From Nitrospirota bacterium (GTDB lineage: Bacteria > Nitrospirota > Leptospirillia > Leptospirillales > Leptospirillaceae): a DNA stretch of 64,000 nucleotides. Location: the NCBI GenBank assembly GCA_021826965.1, contig JAKAYA010000002.1, positions 1-64,000 of the forward strand, read 5' to 3'. Below, in pieces: positions 1 to 9,428 of the stretch; positions within the stretch are counted from its first letter, which is position 1, and each line of letters starts with the position of its first letter. The notes beneath the pieces were generated by a model that had not been told where the DNA came from, made no database searches, and saw only the letters and a program-made list of their open reading frames with translations. The position numbers were made by a program, and so were the translations under genes.

Positions 1-127
1 CGGAGACAACATTCGGATCAAGGTGACGTTGATTACACCGATCGCAATGGAAGACGGGTTGCGTTTTGCGATAAGGGAAGGTGGCCGGACGGTAGGCGCG
101 GGCGTTATTACCAAGGTGATCCAGTAA
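1..127 (+). CDS. tuf: Elongation factor Tu, C-terminal end (partial)
   Basis: This is the last 41 codons of EF-Tu, the GTPase that delivers aminoacyl-tRNA to the ribosome. The reading frame starts before the window and ends at the TAA at 125-127. The visible end contains the beta-barrel domain 3 signature [17 protein letters not shown], which is nearly invariant in EF-Tu. It lies 29 bp before rpsJ, the usual str-S10 junction. No promoter is apparent between them, so the ribosomal genes are probably cotranscribed with tuf. Confidence 0.95.
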   Translation, partial: GDNIRIKVTLITPIAMEDGLRFAIREGGRTVGAGVITKVIQ

Positions 128-156
128 TTCAGTTTTTTAGATTTGGAGGAAATACC

Positions 157-462
157 TTGGATCAAAAAATTCGGATTCGTCTAAAAGGATACGATTACAG
201 ACTCCTGGATCAATCCTTGCTTGAGATTGTTTCTACAGCAAAAAGAACGGGAGCTACAGTAAAAGGCCCAATCCCTTTGCCTACAAAAATCGAAAAATAT
301 ACAGTTCTTCGTTCTCCTCATGTCGATAAAAAATCGAGGGAACAATTTGAACGGAGAACGCATAAACGACTTTTAGATATTTTGGAGCCAACCCCTGAAA
401 CGGTGGACGCATTGATGAAACTTGAGCTCCCTTCAGGAGTTGATGTCGAAATTAAGCTGTAA
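157..462 (+). CDS. rpsJ: 30S ribosomal protein S10
   Basis: S10 is a small-subunit head protein that also joins NusB in antitermination. The 101-residue product has the family core [16 protein letters not shown] and the loop [29 protein letters not shown] (quoted in parts: [21 protein letters not shown]). Length matches the family. It starts with TTG at 157, placed 6-7 bases after a GGAGGA site, and there is no ATG nearby. It is the first gene of the S10 block. Confidence 0.97.
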   Translation: MDQKIRIRLKGYDYRLLDQSLLEIVSTAKRTGATVKGPIPLPTKIEKYTVLRSPHVDKKSREQFERRTHKRLLDILEPTPETVDALMKLELPSGVDVEIKL

Positions 463-480
463 GGTGTAGGAGCGAAGAGA

Positions 481-1104
481 TTGAAAACTTTATTAGGTCG
501 TAAATTGGGAATGACCCAGATTTACCTTCCGACTGGTCAAGCTGTCTCTGTCACAATTGTAGAAGCTGGACCTTGTGAAGTATTGCAGGTAAAAACGCCT
601 GAAAAAGAGGGATATTCCGCTGCTCAAATAGGCTATTTTCCAGTTTCTCCAAAATACTTGAATAAACCGGAACGAGGCCATCAACAAAAATATGCAAAAA
701 ATCTTTATCGATACATCCGCGAAGTTCGAGTTGATGCCCAACCCCAAACACCAGGAAGCATTCTGACTGTCGAGATATTCAAAGAAGGGGATTCTCTCGA
801 TATAACTGGTCAATCCAAAGGAAAAGGATTTGCTGGTGTCATGAAAAGGCACCATTTTAGAGGTGGTGATGCTACCCATGGTTCTATGTTCCATCGGGAA
901 CCGGGATCTATCGGTTCCTCTGCATACCCTTCTAGAGTGCTCAAAAACAAGAAGCTTCCAGGGCATATGGGTGACAAAAGAATAACTGTCAAAAATCTTA
1001 AACTTGTAGCGGTTAAACCCGAGGCTAACCTTCTTTTTATTAAAGGTGCGGTTCCGGGAGCTAACGGATCTTTCGTTATCGTCAATAAGAACAGCTTCTC
1101 CTAA
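481..1104 (+). CDS. rplC: 50S ribosomal protein L3
   Basis: L3 is a primary 23S rRNA binder near the peptidyl transferase centre. The 207-residue product begins [12 protein letters not shown], the standard L3 N-terminus. It carries the central G-rich loop [15 protein letters not shown] and the GDATHGS and HREPGSIG segments that reach into the subunit. The start is TTG at 481 behind GGAG. It sits 18 bp after rpsJ and 29 bp before rplD. Confidence 0.97.
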   Translation: MKTLLGRKLGMTQIYLPTGQAVSVTIVEAGPCEVLQVKTPEKEGYSAAQIGYFPVSPKYLNKPERGHQQKYAKNLYRYIREVRVDAQPQTPGSILTVEIFKEGDSLDITGQSKGKGFAGVMKRHHFRGGDATHGSMFHREPGSIGSSAYPSRVLKNKKLPGHMGDKRITVKNLKLVAVKPEANLLFIKGAVPGANGSFVIVNKNSFS

Positions 1105-1133
1105 TTTTTTATTTTTTTTGACGGAAGGAAGTT

Positions 1134-1790
1134 ATGGATATTCAGATGGTGGGACTAGATGGTTCAACTCTCAAGACGATTGAATTGGCGGTTTCTTCTG
1201 AGGAAGTTGAGTTGATCAATGTGCCTCTCCTGCATGAAATCGTTAAGATGCAGCAGGCTGGTATTCGATCTGGAACCGCATCCACGAAAACCCGGGGAGA
1301 AGTTTCAGGTGGCGGAAAAAAACCTTATCGACAAAAAGGAACAGGTAGGGCTCGCCAAGGTTCAACGAGAGCTCCTCAGTGGAGGGGGGGGGCCGTTATT
1401 TTCGGACCTCGTCCAAGAGACTACTTTTATCGCCAACCTTCCAAAAAGGTCGTCCTGGCAGTTAAAAACGCCTTCCTTGCCCATCTGGAATCCAAAACAC
1501 TCTTCATCGTTGAATCATTAGACGTTCCATCAAGGAAAACCAAGGACACCATATCTCTTTTTAATAAATGGTCTTTGTTGCCTGGTGAAGAACGAATCCT
1601 TTTTATAGACAATGGATTGACTGAGAATATGTATTTTTCGTGTCGAAATATTCCTGGTCTCGAAATTCTTCTTCCTCACCAAGTCAATCCTTATGACTTG
1701 TTAATTGCAGATAAGGTTCTTGTTTCCAAAGAAGCATTCGAAAGCCTCAGCAAGCTTCTTCACGGGGAGAATAATAATGGATCTATCTGA
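1134..1790 (+). CDS. rplD: 50S ribosomal protein L4
   Basis: L4 lines the polypeptide exit tunnel and in some bacteria autoregulates the S10 operon. The 218-residue product has the tunnel extension motif KPYRQKGTGRARQGS and the RGGAVIFGPRPRDY segment. The ATG start follows a GGAAGGAAG site. Its last codons overlap the start of rplW by 14 bp, suggesting translational coupling. Confidence 0.96.
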   Translation: MDIQMVGLDGSTLKTIELAVSSEEVELINVPLLHEIVKMQQAGIRSGTASTKTRGEVSGGGKKPYRQKGTGRARQGSTRAPQWRGGAVIFGPRPRDYFYRQPSKKVVLAVKNAFLAHLESKTLFIVESLDVPSRKTKDTISLFNKWSLLPGEERILFIDNGLTENMYFSCRNIPGLEILLPHQVNPYDLLIADKVLVSKEAFESLSKLLHGENNNGSI

Positions 1791-2064
1791 AATTTTGATT
1801 CGTCCGATTCAAACGGAAAAAGCGGACCTTCTTCGAGAATCCCATAGAACTTATGAATTTCATGTTCGTAAGGACTCGAATAAAATCGATATAGCAAAAG
1901 CTATTGAATCCATTTTCAAGGTAAAGGTTCAATCGGTAAGGACTGTAACTCGTAAAGGGAAGTCAAAGAGACTTGGTCGCTTTGAAGGCCAGTATCCTGA
2001 CAGAAAAAGGGCTTACGTTACTCTTTATCCGGGACATAAACTAGATATTTTTGAGGGAGCTTGA
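1777..2064 (+). CDS. rplW: 50S ribosomal protein L23
   Basis: L23 sits at the tunnel exit and docks trigger factor and SRP. The 95-residue form starting at ATG 1777 begins [14 protein letters not shown], the normal L23 N-terminus. A longer frame from 1705 exists but would add 24 residues read inside rplD. A GGGGAG site precedes the chosen start. The gene overlaps rplD by 14 bp and its stop codon is 2 bases before the rplB start. Confidence 0.95.
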   Translation: MDLSEILIRPIQTEKADLLRESHRTYEFHVRKDSNKIDIAKAIESIFKVKVQSVRTVTRKGKSKRLGRFEGQYPDRKRAYVTLYPGHKLDIFEGA

Positions 2065-2066
2065 GA

Positions 2067-2888
2067 ATGGCAGTCAAGAAATACAATCCTACATCTCCGG
2101 CAACCAGGTATAAAACAGGATACTCATTTGAGGAAATTACCACTGATAAGCCATACAAGCCATTAACAGAACCCCTCATCTCTAGCGGTGGCCGAAATAA
2201 CAAGGGAAAGCTTACCTCTAGACATCGCGGAGGAGGACATAAGAAATCCTATCGGATCATTGATTTTAAACGTATCAAGGATGGCATTGCGGCTAAGGTT
2301 GAATCTATCGAATACGATCCCAACAGGTCTGCAAGGATTGCGCTTATCTGTTACGCAGACGGAGAACGTGCGTATATTCTAGCACCTGTCGGACTTAAAG
2401 TTAATGATACTGTCCAGTCTGGACCAGGGTCCGATATTAAACCCGGAAACACTCTTGAACTTTCGCAGATCCCATTAGGTACGATCGTTCATAATATCGA
2501 ATATAAGATCGGAGCTGGCGGAAAGATTGCCAGAACGGCGGGTTCATATGCACAGATACTTGGTCGGGAAAATGATTACGTGATTCTGAAAATGCCTTCT
2601 GGGGAAATGAGAAAGATTCACGGAAAGTGTAAAGCATCCATCGGTCAAGTCGGAAACTTGGAACATGAAAATATTTCAATCGGAAAAGCTGGCAGATCAA
2701 GATGGTTAGGAAAACGGCCACATGTTCGTGGAGTGGCAATGAATCCAGTTGACCATCCACTTGGAGGAGGTGAGGGTAAGTCCTCTGGCGGTCGCCATCC
2801 CTGTTCTCCTTGGGGTCAACCATCCAAAGGTTTCAAAACACGATCCAATCCACGAACAGACAGCTTTATTATTAGAAGAAGAAAATAG
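2067..2888 (+). CDS. rplB: 50S ribosomal protein L2
   Basis: L2 is needed for subunit association and peptidyl transfer. The 273-residue product begins [14 protein letters not shown]. It has the C-terminal signature [19 protein letters not shown] with the conserved histidine, then [10 protein letters not shown]. An in-frame TTG two codons upstream sits too close to the GGGAG site, so ATG 2067 with a seven-base spacer is preferred. The length is typical. Confidence 0.97.
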   Translation: MAVKKYNPTSPATRYKTGYSFEEITTDKPYKPLTEPLISSGGRNNKGKLTSRHRGGGHKKSYRIIDFKRIKDGIAAKVESIEYDPNRSARIALICYADGERAYILAPVGLKVNDTVQSGPGSDIKPGNTLELSQIPLGTIVHNIEYKIGAGGKIARTAGSYAQILGRENDYVILKMPSGEMRKIHGKCKASIGQVGNLEHENISIGKAGRSRWLGKRPHVRGVAMNPVDHPLGGGEGKSSGGRHPCSPWGQPSKGFKTRSNPRTDSFIIRRRK

Positions 2889-2902
2889 GAAGGGTTAGGA
2901 TC

Positions 2903-3187
2903 ATGCCACGATCTATTAAAAAAGGGCCATTTGTTGATCAACATCTTTTAGATAAAGTGAATAAATCCCAAAATCCGAACGATAGAAAAATGATCAAAAC
3001 ATGGTCACGCCGTTCTATGATAATTCCGGACATGATTGGTTTCACGTTGTCAGTTCACAACGGTAAAAAATTTGTTCCAGTATATGTTACAGAAAACATG
3101 GTCGGCCATAAGCTAGGAGAGTTTTCTCCGACAAGGCTTTTTAAATCCCATGGTGGCTCAAAGGTCGAGAAATCCACGAGAAAATAG
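2903..3187 (+). CDS. rpsS: 30S ribosomal protein S19
   Basis: S19 forms the S13-S19 bridge of the small-subunit head. The 94-residue product begins [11 protein letters not shown] and has the motifs [14 protein letters not shown] and [17 protein letters not shown], all standard. The ATG start follows an AGGAAGGG site. It lies between rplB and rplV in the canonical order. Confidence 0.97.
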   Translation: MPRSIKKGPFVDQHLLDKVNKSQNPNDRKMIKTWSRRSMIIPDMIGFTLSVHNGKKFVPVYVTENMVGHKLGEFSPTRLFKSHGGSKVEKSTRK

Positions 3188-3208
3188 GTTAAAGTCAAGG
3201 AGTTGAAT

Positions 3209-3541
3209 GTGGCTACAGCCATAGCAAAGTACAGGTATATCCGAATTGCTCCACGAAAAGTCAGATATGTAGCCGATGCTATTCGCGGGAAGTCTGTTGG
3301 TGAAGCATTTGCTTTATTGAATGTGACAACCCGTGGAGCAGTACGGGTCGTTGAAAAGACTCTTAAATCCGCCGTTAGTAATGCTGTAGAAAAAAAAATA
3401 GGGTCTCCATCGGATTTGAGAGTTTCAGAAATTTTTGTGGATGTCGGACCTATCGCTAAGCGTATGCAACCTCGTGCGATGGGACGAGCGTATTCCATTA
3501 AAAAGAGGACTTCACACTTAACTATCATTGTTTCTGATTAA
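3209..3541 (+). CDS. rplV: 50S ribosomal protein L22
   Basis: L22 lines the exit tunnel with L4. The product of about 110 residues begins ATAIAKYRYIRIAPRKVRYV and ends with the beta-hairpin region RAMGRAYSIKKRTSHLTI. GTG 3209 is placed six bases after AAGGAG. An in-frame TTG at 3203 touches the Shine-Dalgarno site and is less likely. Confidence 0.94.
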   Translation: MATAIAKYRYIRIAPRKVRYVADAIRGKSVGEAFALLNVTTRGAVRVVEKTLKSAVSNAVEKKIGSPSDLRVSEIFVDVGPIAKRMQPRAMGRAYSIKKRTSHLTIIVSD

Positions 3542-3559
3542 CTGCTTAAGGAGACCCAC

Positions 3560-4240
3560 TTGGGACAAAAGGTTCATCCGATAGGATTCCGGTTAGGGTA
3601 TATCAAGACTTGGAGTTCACGGTGGTATGCGCAAAAAGGTTTTGCTGACCTTCTTCACGAAGATCTTAAAATAAGGAAGATGGTTAAGAAGAAACTCTTT
3701 CACGCTGGTATAGCTAAAATCGAGATTGAACGGACAGGGAAAGATGCACTTGCAAGGATTTCTATTCATACCGCTCGACCAGGTCTGATTATTGGAAAGA
3801 AAGGTCTCGAAATTGAAAAGCTGAAGACCGAATTAGAAGAGACGACAAAATCTCATGTCTCAATCAATATTAAAGAAATTAAAAAACCCGAGCTAGAAGC
3901 ACAGTTAATAGCAGAATCTGTAGCTTCCCAACTTGAAAAGCGGATTTCCTATAGACGCGCTATGAAAAAAAGTGTATCCTCAGCACTTCGTTTTGGCGCT
4001 CTTGGGGTAAAAATATGCTGCGCAGGAAGATTGGGTGGCGCTGAAATAGCAAGGACGGAATGGTATCGAGAGGGTAGAGTTCCTCTCCATACTTTACGGG
4101 CAGATATTGATTTTGGATTCGCTGAATCTTCAACAACTTTTGGAAAAATTGGTGTAAAGGTTTGGGTTTATCGCGGAGAAATTCTTCCGGGACAAGAAGA
4201 GTCGGCACCCAAACCCAAAGAAAGACGGGGTCGCCAATAG
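3560..4240 (+). CDS. rpsC: 30S ribosomal protein S3
   Basis: S3 surrounds the mRNA entry channel. The 226-residue product begins [17 protein letters not shown]. It has the KH-domain signature [16 protein letters not shown] and the S3_C region [17 protein letters not shown]. It uses a TTG start behind AAGGAG. It is directly followed by rplP with no intergenic base. Confidence 0.97.
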   Translation: MGQKVHPIGFRLGYIKTWSSRWYAQKGFADLLHEDLKIRKMVKKKLFHAGIAKIEIERTGKDALARISIHTARPGLIIGKKGLEIEKLKTELEETTKSHVSINIKEIKKPELEAQLIAESVASQLEKRISYRRAMKKSVSSALRFGALGVKICCAGRLGGAEIARTEWYREGRVPLHTLRADIDFGFAESSTTFGKIGVKVWVYRGEILPGQEESAPKPKERRGRQ

Positions 4241-4657
4241 ATGCTTAGTCCGAAAAAAGTTAAACATAGAAAGATGATGAAAGGGAACCTCAAAGGGAAA
4301 GCCTATCGAGGGTCCGAACTTGCATTTGGTGACTTTGGGTTGAAAGCTTTAGAGCCAGTTTGGCTGACCGCCCGACAAATCGAAGCCGGGCGTATCGCAA
4401 TTACGCGGTATGTCAAGCGCGGTGGTAAGGTATGGATTCGGGTTTTTCCAGACAAACCAATTACAAAGAAGCCCGCAGAAACGCGAATGGGATCTGGAAA
4501 GGGGAACCCGGAGTACTGGGTTGCAGTTATTAAACCAGGTCGTATCATTTTCGAGATGGAAGGGGTATCTCCCGAGATTGCCCAAGAAGCCTTAAGATTG
4601 GCTTCATATAAGATGCCGATGGCAACAAAGATTGTAACTAGAGGTGAAGAGGCGTGA
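4241..4657 (+). CDS. rplP: 50S ribosomal protein L16
   Basis: L16 helps position tRNA in the A and P sites. The 138-residue product starts [10 protein letters not shown] and has [19 protein letters not shown] and the family signature [19 protein letters not shown]. The ATG immediately follows the rpsC stop codon. Its own stop overlaps the GTG of rpmC by four bases. Confidence 0.97.
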   Translation: MLSPKKVKHRKMMKGNLKGKAYRGSELAFGDFGLKALEPVWLTARQIEAGRIAITRYVKRGGKVWIRVFPDKPITKKPAETRMGSGKGNPEYWVAVIKPGRIIFEMEGVSPEIAQEALRLASYKMPMATKIVTRGEEA

Positions 4658-4854
4658 AGGTTACCGATATTAAGACCTTATCCGAGGCAGAGATCTTAGA
4701 CAAAATCAAAGAACTGCGAAGGGAACTTTTGATGCTTCGTATTCAACGGGTGAACGGGAGGCTTGATAAGCCTCATCTTTTAAAAGAGTACAAAAAAGAT
4801 GTTTCCCGAATGTTAACGATCCTGACAGAGAGGAAGATGTCTGAAAATGTCTGA
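4654..4854 (+). CDS. rpmC: 50S ribosomal protein L29
   Basis: L29 is a small two-helix protein at the tunnel exit next to L23. The 66-residue product has the family pattern [20 protein letters not shown] and a conserved [12 protein letters not shown] segment. The GTG start overlaps the stop of rplP (GTGA arrangement). The 3' end overlaps rpsQ by eight bases. Confidence 0.94.
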   Translation: MKVTDIKTLSEAEILDKIKELRRELLMLRIQRVNGRLDKPHLLKEYKKDVSRMLTILTERKMSENV

Positions 4855-5134
4855 CCGTCTCGAATCCGCTTCAGCGAATCCTAAAAAAATAGCACAACTC
4901 CAGGGTATTGTTGTTGGAAATAAAATGATGAAGACAGTTGTTGTCGAAGTTCAACGAAGAGTTTTGCATCCTCTATACCACAAAGTTGTTTCAAGACGAA
5001 CACGAATTAAGGCCCACACGGCCGAACCCATTGAAATTGGTTCAGTAGTGGAGGTCATTTCTACCCGTCCTATGAGTAAGGATAAAAGCCATCGAGTACT
5101 GCGCGTAATTTCAAAGCCTAAGTCAATTAATTGA
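4847..5134 (+). CDS. rpsQ: 30S ribosomal protein S17
   Basis: S17 is a primary 16S rRNA-binding OB-fold protein. The 95-residue product carries LQGIVVGNKMMKTVVVEVQR and VVSRRTRIKAH, followed by a standard VEVISTRPMSKDKSHRVLRVI end. It is slightly longer at the N-terminus than common S17 proteins. The ATG overlaps the end of rpmC. Confidence 0.95.
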   Translation: MSDRLESASANPKKIAQLQGIVVGNKMMKTVVVEVQRRVLHPLYHKVVSRRTRIKAHTAEPIEIGSVVEVISTRPMSKDKSHRVLRVISKPKSIN

Positions 5135-5172
5135 ATTAGATCACTTATCTTGCCTATAAAGGTGCAATCAAC

Positions 5173-5541
5173 ATGATCCAGTTAAGATCAATTCTTGAAG
5201 TGGCTGATAACTCCGGTGCAAAAAAGGTGATGTGTTTTCATATCATGGGCGGAAGTCGTAGACGGTACGCATCTTTGGGTGATACGATTGTGGTTTCAGT
5301 CAAAGAGGCGACACCTAATGCTTCTGTGAAAAAAGGGGATGTTGCTAAGGCGGTTGTGGTCAGAACTGTTAAAGAAGTTCGACGAATCGATGGCTCTTAT
5401 ATTCGATTTGACCAAAATGCTGCAGTCCTCATCAATGCACAGGGTGAACCAATAGGAACGCGAATTTTTGGTCCCGTAGCCCGTGAACTACGTCAACGCA
5501 AGTTTATGAAAATTCTTTCTTTGGCTCCAGAAGTTATTTAG
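5173..5541 (+). CDS. rplN: 50S ribosomal protein L14
   Basis: L14 contributes to intersubunit bridges B5 and B8. The 122-residue product begins [20 protein letters not shown] and has the motif [14 protein letters not shown] with the conserved C-terminal [13 protein letters not shown]. Length is exact for the family. A 38-bp gap after rpsQ has no obvious promoter. Confidence 0.97.
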   Translation: MIQLRSILEVADNSGAKKVMCFHIMGGSRRRYASLGDTIVVSVKEATPNASVKKGDVAKAVVVRTVKEVRRIDGSYIRFDQNAAVLINAQGEPIGTRIFGPVARELRQRKFMKILSLAPEVI

Positions 5542-5554
5542 TTCAGAGGATAAA

Positions 5555-5908
5555 ATGAAGATTAAAAACTCGGAACAATCAAAAGTTGCATTCCCTTCAC
5601 TACGGAAAAATGACAAAGTTAAAGTCCTTTCCGGAAAGGATAAGGGAAAAGAAGGTTTAATCCTCAAGGTTGACCGATCTTCAAATAAAGTTATTGTGGA
5701 AAATGTGAACCAGATTACTAAGGCTATCAAACCTGATCAAAATCATCCCCAAGGTGGTTTTGTGAAGCGCGAAAACTACCTTGGAGCCTCTCGGGTGATG
5801 CTCGTTTGTCCTGGCTGTCACAAGCCAACTCGGATTTCTCATTCTATACTCTCTGACGGGAAAAAAGTCCGCGTTTGCAAACATTGTCAAGAGCATATCG
5901 ACAAATAA
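5555..5908 (+). CDS. rplX: 50S ribosomal protein L24, zinc-ribbon type
   Basis: L24 initiates large-subunit assembly. The 117-residue product contains the KOW motif KNDKVKVLSGKDKGKEG near residues 15-32. The C-terminal part has two CxxC pairs, CPGC and CKHC, forming a probable zinc ribbon as in many bacterial L24 proteins. It starts at ATG 5555, 13 bp after rplN. Confidence 0.96.
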   Translation: MKIKNSEQSKVAFPSLRKNDKVKVLSGKDKGKEGLILKVDRSSNKVIVENVNQITKAIKPDQNHPQGGFVKRENYLGASRVMLVCPGCHKPTRISHSILSDGKKVRVCKHCQEHIDK

Positions 5909-5931
5909 TTTTCATGTTGTAAAGGGTGAAG

Positions 5932-6612
5932 ATGGAACAGAGCAAAAAGAATTCCGGTACTGGAAAAAGCAAACAGTCTGCTTCAAAACCAAAATCTTCA
6001 AAGAAAGATGCTATTCCTGTAGAGCATCAAGACAATCCAAGTGCCTCCGGTATTCGAATGGAACCTGCTCCTGTTCCTCGCCTTAAGAAAAAGTATGAGG
6101 AGTCCATTCGAGGTGCTTTGATCAACGAATTATCCCTCAAGAACGTTATGGAGGCGCCCAAACTCTCAAAGATTACAATTAATGTGGGACTTGGAGAGGC
6201 AGTGGCGAACCCCAAACTATTAGACTCAGCGGTAAAGGAGCTCGAGCTTATTTCCGGCCAAAAAGCTGTTAAGACGAAGGCAAGGAAATCGATTGCTGGA
6301 TTTAAGCTTAGAGAAGGCATGCCGATTGGGTCTATGGTGACTCTTAGAGGTAATAAGATGTGGGAATTCCTTGATCGGTTTATCTCAATAGCCCTCCCGC
6401 GGATTAGAGATTTTAAGGGTCTGAATGATAAAGCTTTTGATGGTAGAGGAAACTTTACGACCGGATTAAGAGAACAAATCATTTTCCCTGAAATAAAGTA
6501 CGATGAAGTCTCTCTTTTTCATGGAATGGATATTACTTTTTCTACTACAGCTCGTACGGACAATGAAGGCAGAGCCCTTTTAAGGCACCTAGGTATTCCG
6601 TTTAGAAAGTAA
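5932..6612 (+). CDS. rplE: 50S ribosomal protein L5 with basic N-terminal extension
   Basis: L5 binds 5S rRNA and contacts S13. The conserved part starts around [18 protein letters not shown] and includes [31 protein letters not shown] and [11 protein letters not shown]. From ATG 5932 (behind AAAGGG) the product is 226 residues, against about 180 for normal L5. The extra N-terminus of about 45 residues is rich in Lys, Ser and Pro and looks disordered. An internal ATG at codon 43 could give a near-normal protein but has no clear Shine-Dalgarno site. Confidence 0.95.
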   Translation: MEQSKKNSGTGKSKQSASKPKSSKKDAIPVEHQDNPSASGIRMEPAPVPRLKKKYEESIRGALINELSLKNVMEAPKLSKITINVGLGEAVANPKLLDSAVKELELISGQKAVKTKARKSIAGFKLREGMPIGSMVTLRGNKMWEFLDRFISIALPRIRDFKGLNDKAFDGRGNFTTGLREQIIFPEIKYDEVSLFHGMDITFSTTARTDNEGRALLRHLGIPFRK

Positions 6613-6631
6613 GAAATCCAGGAGGATCAAA

Positions 6632-6817
6632 TTGTCTCGTAAATCTCTGATTGTGAAGTGGGGACGAACCCCTAAGTTTAAGGTTCGCCAGTATAGCAGA
6701 TGTAATCTTTGCGGAAGACCAAAAGGATATATTAGAGAATTTAAGCTTTGCAGGATATGCTTCAGGAATTTGGCACTGCAGGGTGAGATACCAGGGATTA
6801 CGAAATCTTCCTGGTAA
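6632..6817 (+). CDS. rpsN: 30S ribosomal protein S14, zinc-binding type
   Basis: This is the short zinc form of S14, 61 residues, from the small-subunit head. It has [10 protein letters not shown] and CRICFRNLA, giving a CxxC-x12-CxxC zinc site. It starts with TTG at 6632 after an AGGAGG site and lies at the usual spc-operon position between rplE and rpsH. Confidence 0.96.
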   Translation: MSRKSLIVKWGRTPKFKVRQYSRCNLCGRPKGYIREFKLCRICFRNLALQGEIPGITKSSW

Positions 6818-6842
6818 GCATAATTGTATTAGGAGGTATTGA

Positions 6843-7241
6843 ATGTCAATGACTGATCCGATTGCGGACTTATTGACCCGCATTCGAAATGCAAACATGC
6901 GCCTTTACGAACGAGTTGAATGCCAGCATTCTAAGATCAAAGAAGAGTTGCTGAAGATTCTGTTGGAGGAAGGGTTTATATCCGCATTTCAAACGATCGA
7001 AGCCAATGGGAAGAAAGACCTTCATGTTAAGCTTCGGTATGTCCGAGACCGCGAGCGGGTACTGAAAGGGATTAAACGCATTTCTACCCCAGGCCTAAGA
7101 GTTTACCGAAAAGCTCAAGATTACAAATCCCTGATGGGCGGGGTAGGTATCACCATTATTTCGACATCTAAGGGACTGATGACGGATTCAAAAGCTAAAT
7201 CCCTTCATATTGGCGGTGAAGTTATTTGCCAAGTTTGGTGA
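6843..7241 (+). CDS. rpsH: 30S ribosomal protein S8
   Basis: S8 is a primary 16S rRNA binder and, in enterics, the translational repressor of the spc operon. The 132-residue product begins with MTDPIADLLTRIRNAN. It ends with the signature STSKGLMTDSKAKSLHIGGE and a C-terminal CQVW. An AGGAGGT site five bases upstream supports ATG 6843; a second in-frame ATG lies two codons in. Confidence 0.97.
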   Translation: MSMTDPIADLLTRIRNANMRLYERVECQHSKIKEELLKILLEEGFISAFQTIEANGKKDLHVKLRYVRDRERVLKGIKRISTPGLRVYRKAQDYKSLMGGVGITIISTSKGLMTDSKAKSLHIGGEVICQVW

Positions 7242-7271
7242 TACTGAACTAGCAAGGGTTTGGAGAGAAAA

Positions 7272-7811
7272 ATGTCTCGTATTGGAAAAATGCCAATTAT
7301 CATTCCTTCAAATGTTCAGACAAATGAAGAGAATGGATTGTTAACTTTTAAAGGCCCTTTTGGTGAGCTTAAACATAGAATTCCCCAAGGTTTTTCTATT
7401 GAAAAGCAAGGAAATTCTATGTTTTTAAAAAGGCCGTCTGATGACCCCTCCCACAAAGCGTTTCATGGGTTGCATCGGACTTTGATTGCAAACAAGGTTA
7501 AAGGAGTTAGTGAACAATTTAAGAAAGTGCTAGAGCTGAATGGGGTCGGGTATAGGGCTCAATTAAATGGAAAAACTTTAACGTTAAATGTCGGATTCAC
7601 TCACACAGTGGAATTCGTTCTTCCGGAATCGATAAAAGCTTCTATAGAAAAACAGACAATTATCACATTATCCTCTCCGGACAAGGAACTGCTTGGACAA
7701 TTCGCAGCTGATGTAAGAAGTATACGCCCACCAGAGCCTTATAAAGGCAAAGGTATTAAGTACAGCGGTGAGAAGATCCTTCGAAAAGAAGGTAAAACAG
7801 GTAAAAAGTAA
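7272..7811 (+). CDS. rplF: 50S ribosomal protein L6
   Basis: L6 lies near the L7/L12 stalk base. The 179-residue product begins [14 protein letters not shown]. It contains the repeated L6 domains and the family signature [18 protein letters not shown] near the C-terminus. ATG 7272 follows TTGGAGAG. An in-frame TTG four codons earlier overlaps that site and is not preferred. Confidence 0.97.
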   Translation: MSRIGKMPIIIPSNVQTNEENGLLTFKGPFGELKHRIPQGFSIEKQGNSMFLKRPSDDPSHKAFHGLHRTLIANKVKGVSEQFKKVLELNGVGYRAQLNGKTLTLNVGFTHTVEFVLPESIKASIEKQTIITLSSPDKELLGQFAADVRSIRPPEPYKGKGIKYSGEKILRKEGKTGKK

Positions 7812-7843
7812 CTCTGCTCATCTTTAATGAGGAGAAAGAAACC

Positions 7844-8197
7844 GTGTCCAGAAGTTATCGTATTACGATTCGAAAATCAAAACATGAACGAGTAAGAAAG
7901 AAAATTAAGGGGACATCTGACCGTCCTCGGTTAACCGTCTTTAGAAGCCTTAAGTATATTTACGCTCAATTGATTGACGATAACATCGGGAAAACGATCG
8001 TTTCCGCATCATCTCTCAAAGGATTTTCTGGATCCAAAGACTCAACGGAAACTGCTAAGGAAGTCGGAAAATTGATAGGCAAGTTAGCAATAGAAAAAAA
8101 TATTCAAAAAGTTGTCTTTGACAGAAGCGGTTATCTTTATCATGGACGAATTAAGGCCCTGGCTGAAGGAGCAAGAGAGTCCGGCCTTCAATTCTAG
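7844..8197 (+). CDS. rplR: 50S ribosomal protein L18
   Basis: L18 binds 5S rRNA with L5 and L25. The 117-residue product has [20 protein letters not shown] and the C-terminal [24 protein letters not shown] block typical of L18. It starts with GTG behind GAGGAG. rpsE starts shortly after its stop codon. Confidence 0.96.
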   Translation: MSRSYRITIRKSKHERVRKKIKGTSDRPRLTVFRSLKYIYAQLIDDNIGKTIVSASSLKGFSGSKDSTETAKEVGKLIGKLAIEKNIQKVVFDRSGYLYHGRIKALAEGARESGLQF

Positions 8198-8222
8198 AGT
8201 GTCAATAGATGGAGTGTACTCA

Positions 8223-8708
8223 GTGATTGTTCAAAAAATTGATCAGAACTCCCTGAAAGACAAAGTTGTATTTATTAACAGAGTTTCAAAGGTTGTTAAA
8301 GGTGGTAAACGGTTTTCGTTTTCCGCACTTGTTGTTGTCGGAAACGGGAATGGAGTTGTCGGATTCGGAAAAGGAAAAGCCGGCGAAGTTCCGGATGCTA
8401 TTAAAAAAGCCGTTGAGAATGCAAAAAAAAATCTGGTTTCTATTCCTCTACAGCAAACGACTGTTCCACATGAAGTGATCGGACACTTCGGTGCAGAAGA
8501 TGTATTGATTAAACCGGCATCTGAAGGCACCGGTATGATTGCAGGGGGAGCCGTTCGCGCTGTTATGGAGGTGTTGGGAGTTTCGAATATTCTTTGCAAG
8601 TCCCTAGGATCGGGAAATCCGTATAATGTCGTCAGAGCGACAATTGAAGGTTTAAAAAAGCTCAGAAGCTACCATGATGTTATGTTGGAGAGAAAAACCT
8701 CTGCATAA
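8223..8708 (+). CDS. rpsE: 30S ribosomal protein S5
   Basis: S5 affects decoding fidelity and mRNA unwinding. The product has the S5 N-terminal motif [21 protein letters not shown] followed by [21 protein letters not shown]. The C-terminal part has [19 protein letters not shown] 8223 has a GGAG site eight bases upstream and gives 161 residues. GTG codons at 8199 and 8214 are possible alternatives. The frame also extends back into rplR, but that part is not S5-like. Confidence 0.93.
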   Translation: MIVQKIDQNSLKDKVVFINRVSKVVKGGKRFSFSALVVVGNGNGVVGFGKGKAGEVPDAIKKAVENAKKNLVSIPLQQTTVPHEVIGHFGAEDVLIKPASEGTGMIAGGAVRAVMEVLGVSNILCKSLGSGNPYNVVRATIEGLKKLRSYHDVMLERKTSA

Positions 8709-8742
8709 AGATTCAAACCCTTTTAGAAAGTAACGGTGTTCA

Positions 8743-8934
8743 ATGTCTAATGAATACGTTGAGCTTGAAATTACTCTCAAAAAAAGTCTTATTGGTACTC
8801 CTTTAAAAATTAAAAAAGTTATTTTAGCGTTGGGTCTGAGACACATCAATCAAAAGGTTGTGCATTTTTCATCTCCTTCAATTTTAGGAATGATCAAGAA
8901 GGCCCAACACATGGTCTTAGTTTCTAATAAATAA
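8743..8934 (+). CDS. rpmD: 50S ribosomal protein L30
   Basis: L30 is a small large-subunit protein. The 63-residue product has the family pattern LEITLKKSLIGTPLKIKKVILALGLR (quoted in parts: ITLKKSLIGTP, LGLRHINQKVVH), with the end IKKAQHMVLVSN. It lies between rpsE and rplO, the standard location. Sequence divergence is normal for L30, and synteny supports the call. Confidence 0.92.
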   Translation: MSNEYVELEITLKKSLIGTPLKIKKVILALGLRHINQKVVHFSSPSILGMIKKAQHMVLVSNK

Positions 8935-8957
8935 ATGAACAATAGATTGGGAGTTCG

Positions 8958-9407
8958 ATGAAAATTCACGACTTATATCCAGCGCCAGGCTCAAATAAAA
9001 GGAAGAAAAGGGTCGGACGTGGACCAGGATCTGGTCATGGAAAAACATCCACTAAAGGACATAAGGGGCAACATGCACGATCTGGTGGAGTTAAGCCCCC
9101 GGGATTCGAAGGCGGACAGATGCCGTTAATTCTTCGTATTCCCAAAAGAGGTTTCAAAAGCCCACATAAAGTTGCGACTTCAGTCTTTAATATTGCAACT
9201 TTAGAGGAATTTGACTTCCCTGATGGACTTGTTTCCGCTGAGGCTCTGTTAAATGCGGGTTTGGTAAAGCCAAGTGTACAGAGGATTAAGATTCTTGCAG
9301 AAGGTGAACCCACAAAGCCCTACATAATTCAGGACCTTGAAATCAGTAAGACGGCTCAACAAAAAATCGAGGCTGCGGGTGGTAGCGTAGTTTCAACACT
9401 CAATTGA
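8958..9407 (+). CDS. rplO: 50S ribosomal protein L15
   Basis: L15 is a late assembly protein with a long basic arm. The 149-residue product begins KIHDLYPAPGSNKRKKRVGR, then GPGSGHGKTSTKGHKGQ and GFEGGQMPLILRIPKRGF. The C-terminal part ends near IEAAGGSV. The ATG at 8958 is 23 bp after rpmD and 21 bp before secY. Confidence 0.97.
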   Translation: MKIHDLYPAPGSNKRKKRVGRGPGSGHGKTSTKGHKGQHARSGGVKPPGFEGGQMPLILRIPKRGFKSPHKVATSVFNIATLEEFDFPDGLVSAEALLNAGLVKPSVQRIKILAEGEPTKPYIIQDLEISKTAQQKIEAAGGSVVSTLN

Positions 9408-9428
9408 AATTAAACTTCAGGATTTAAC

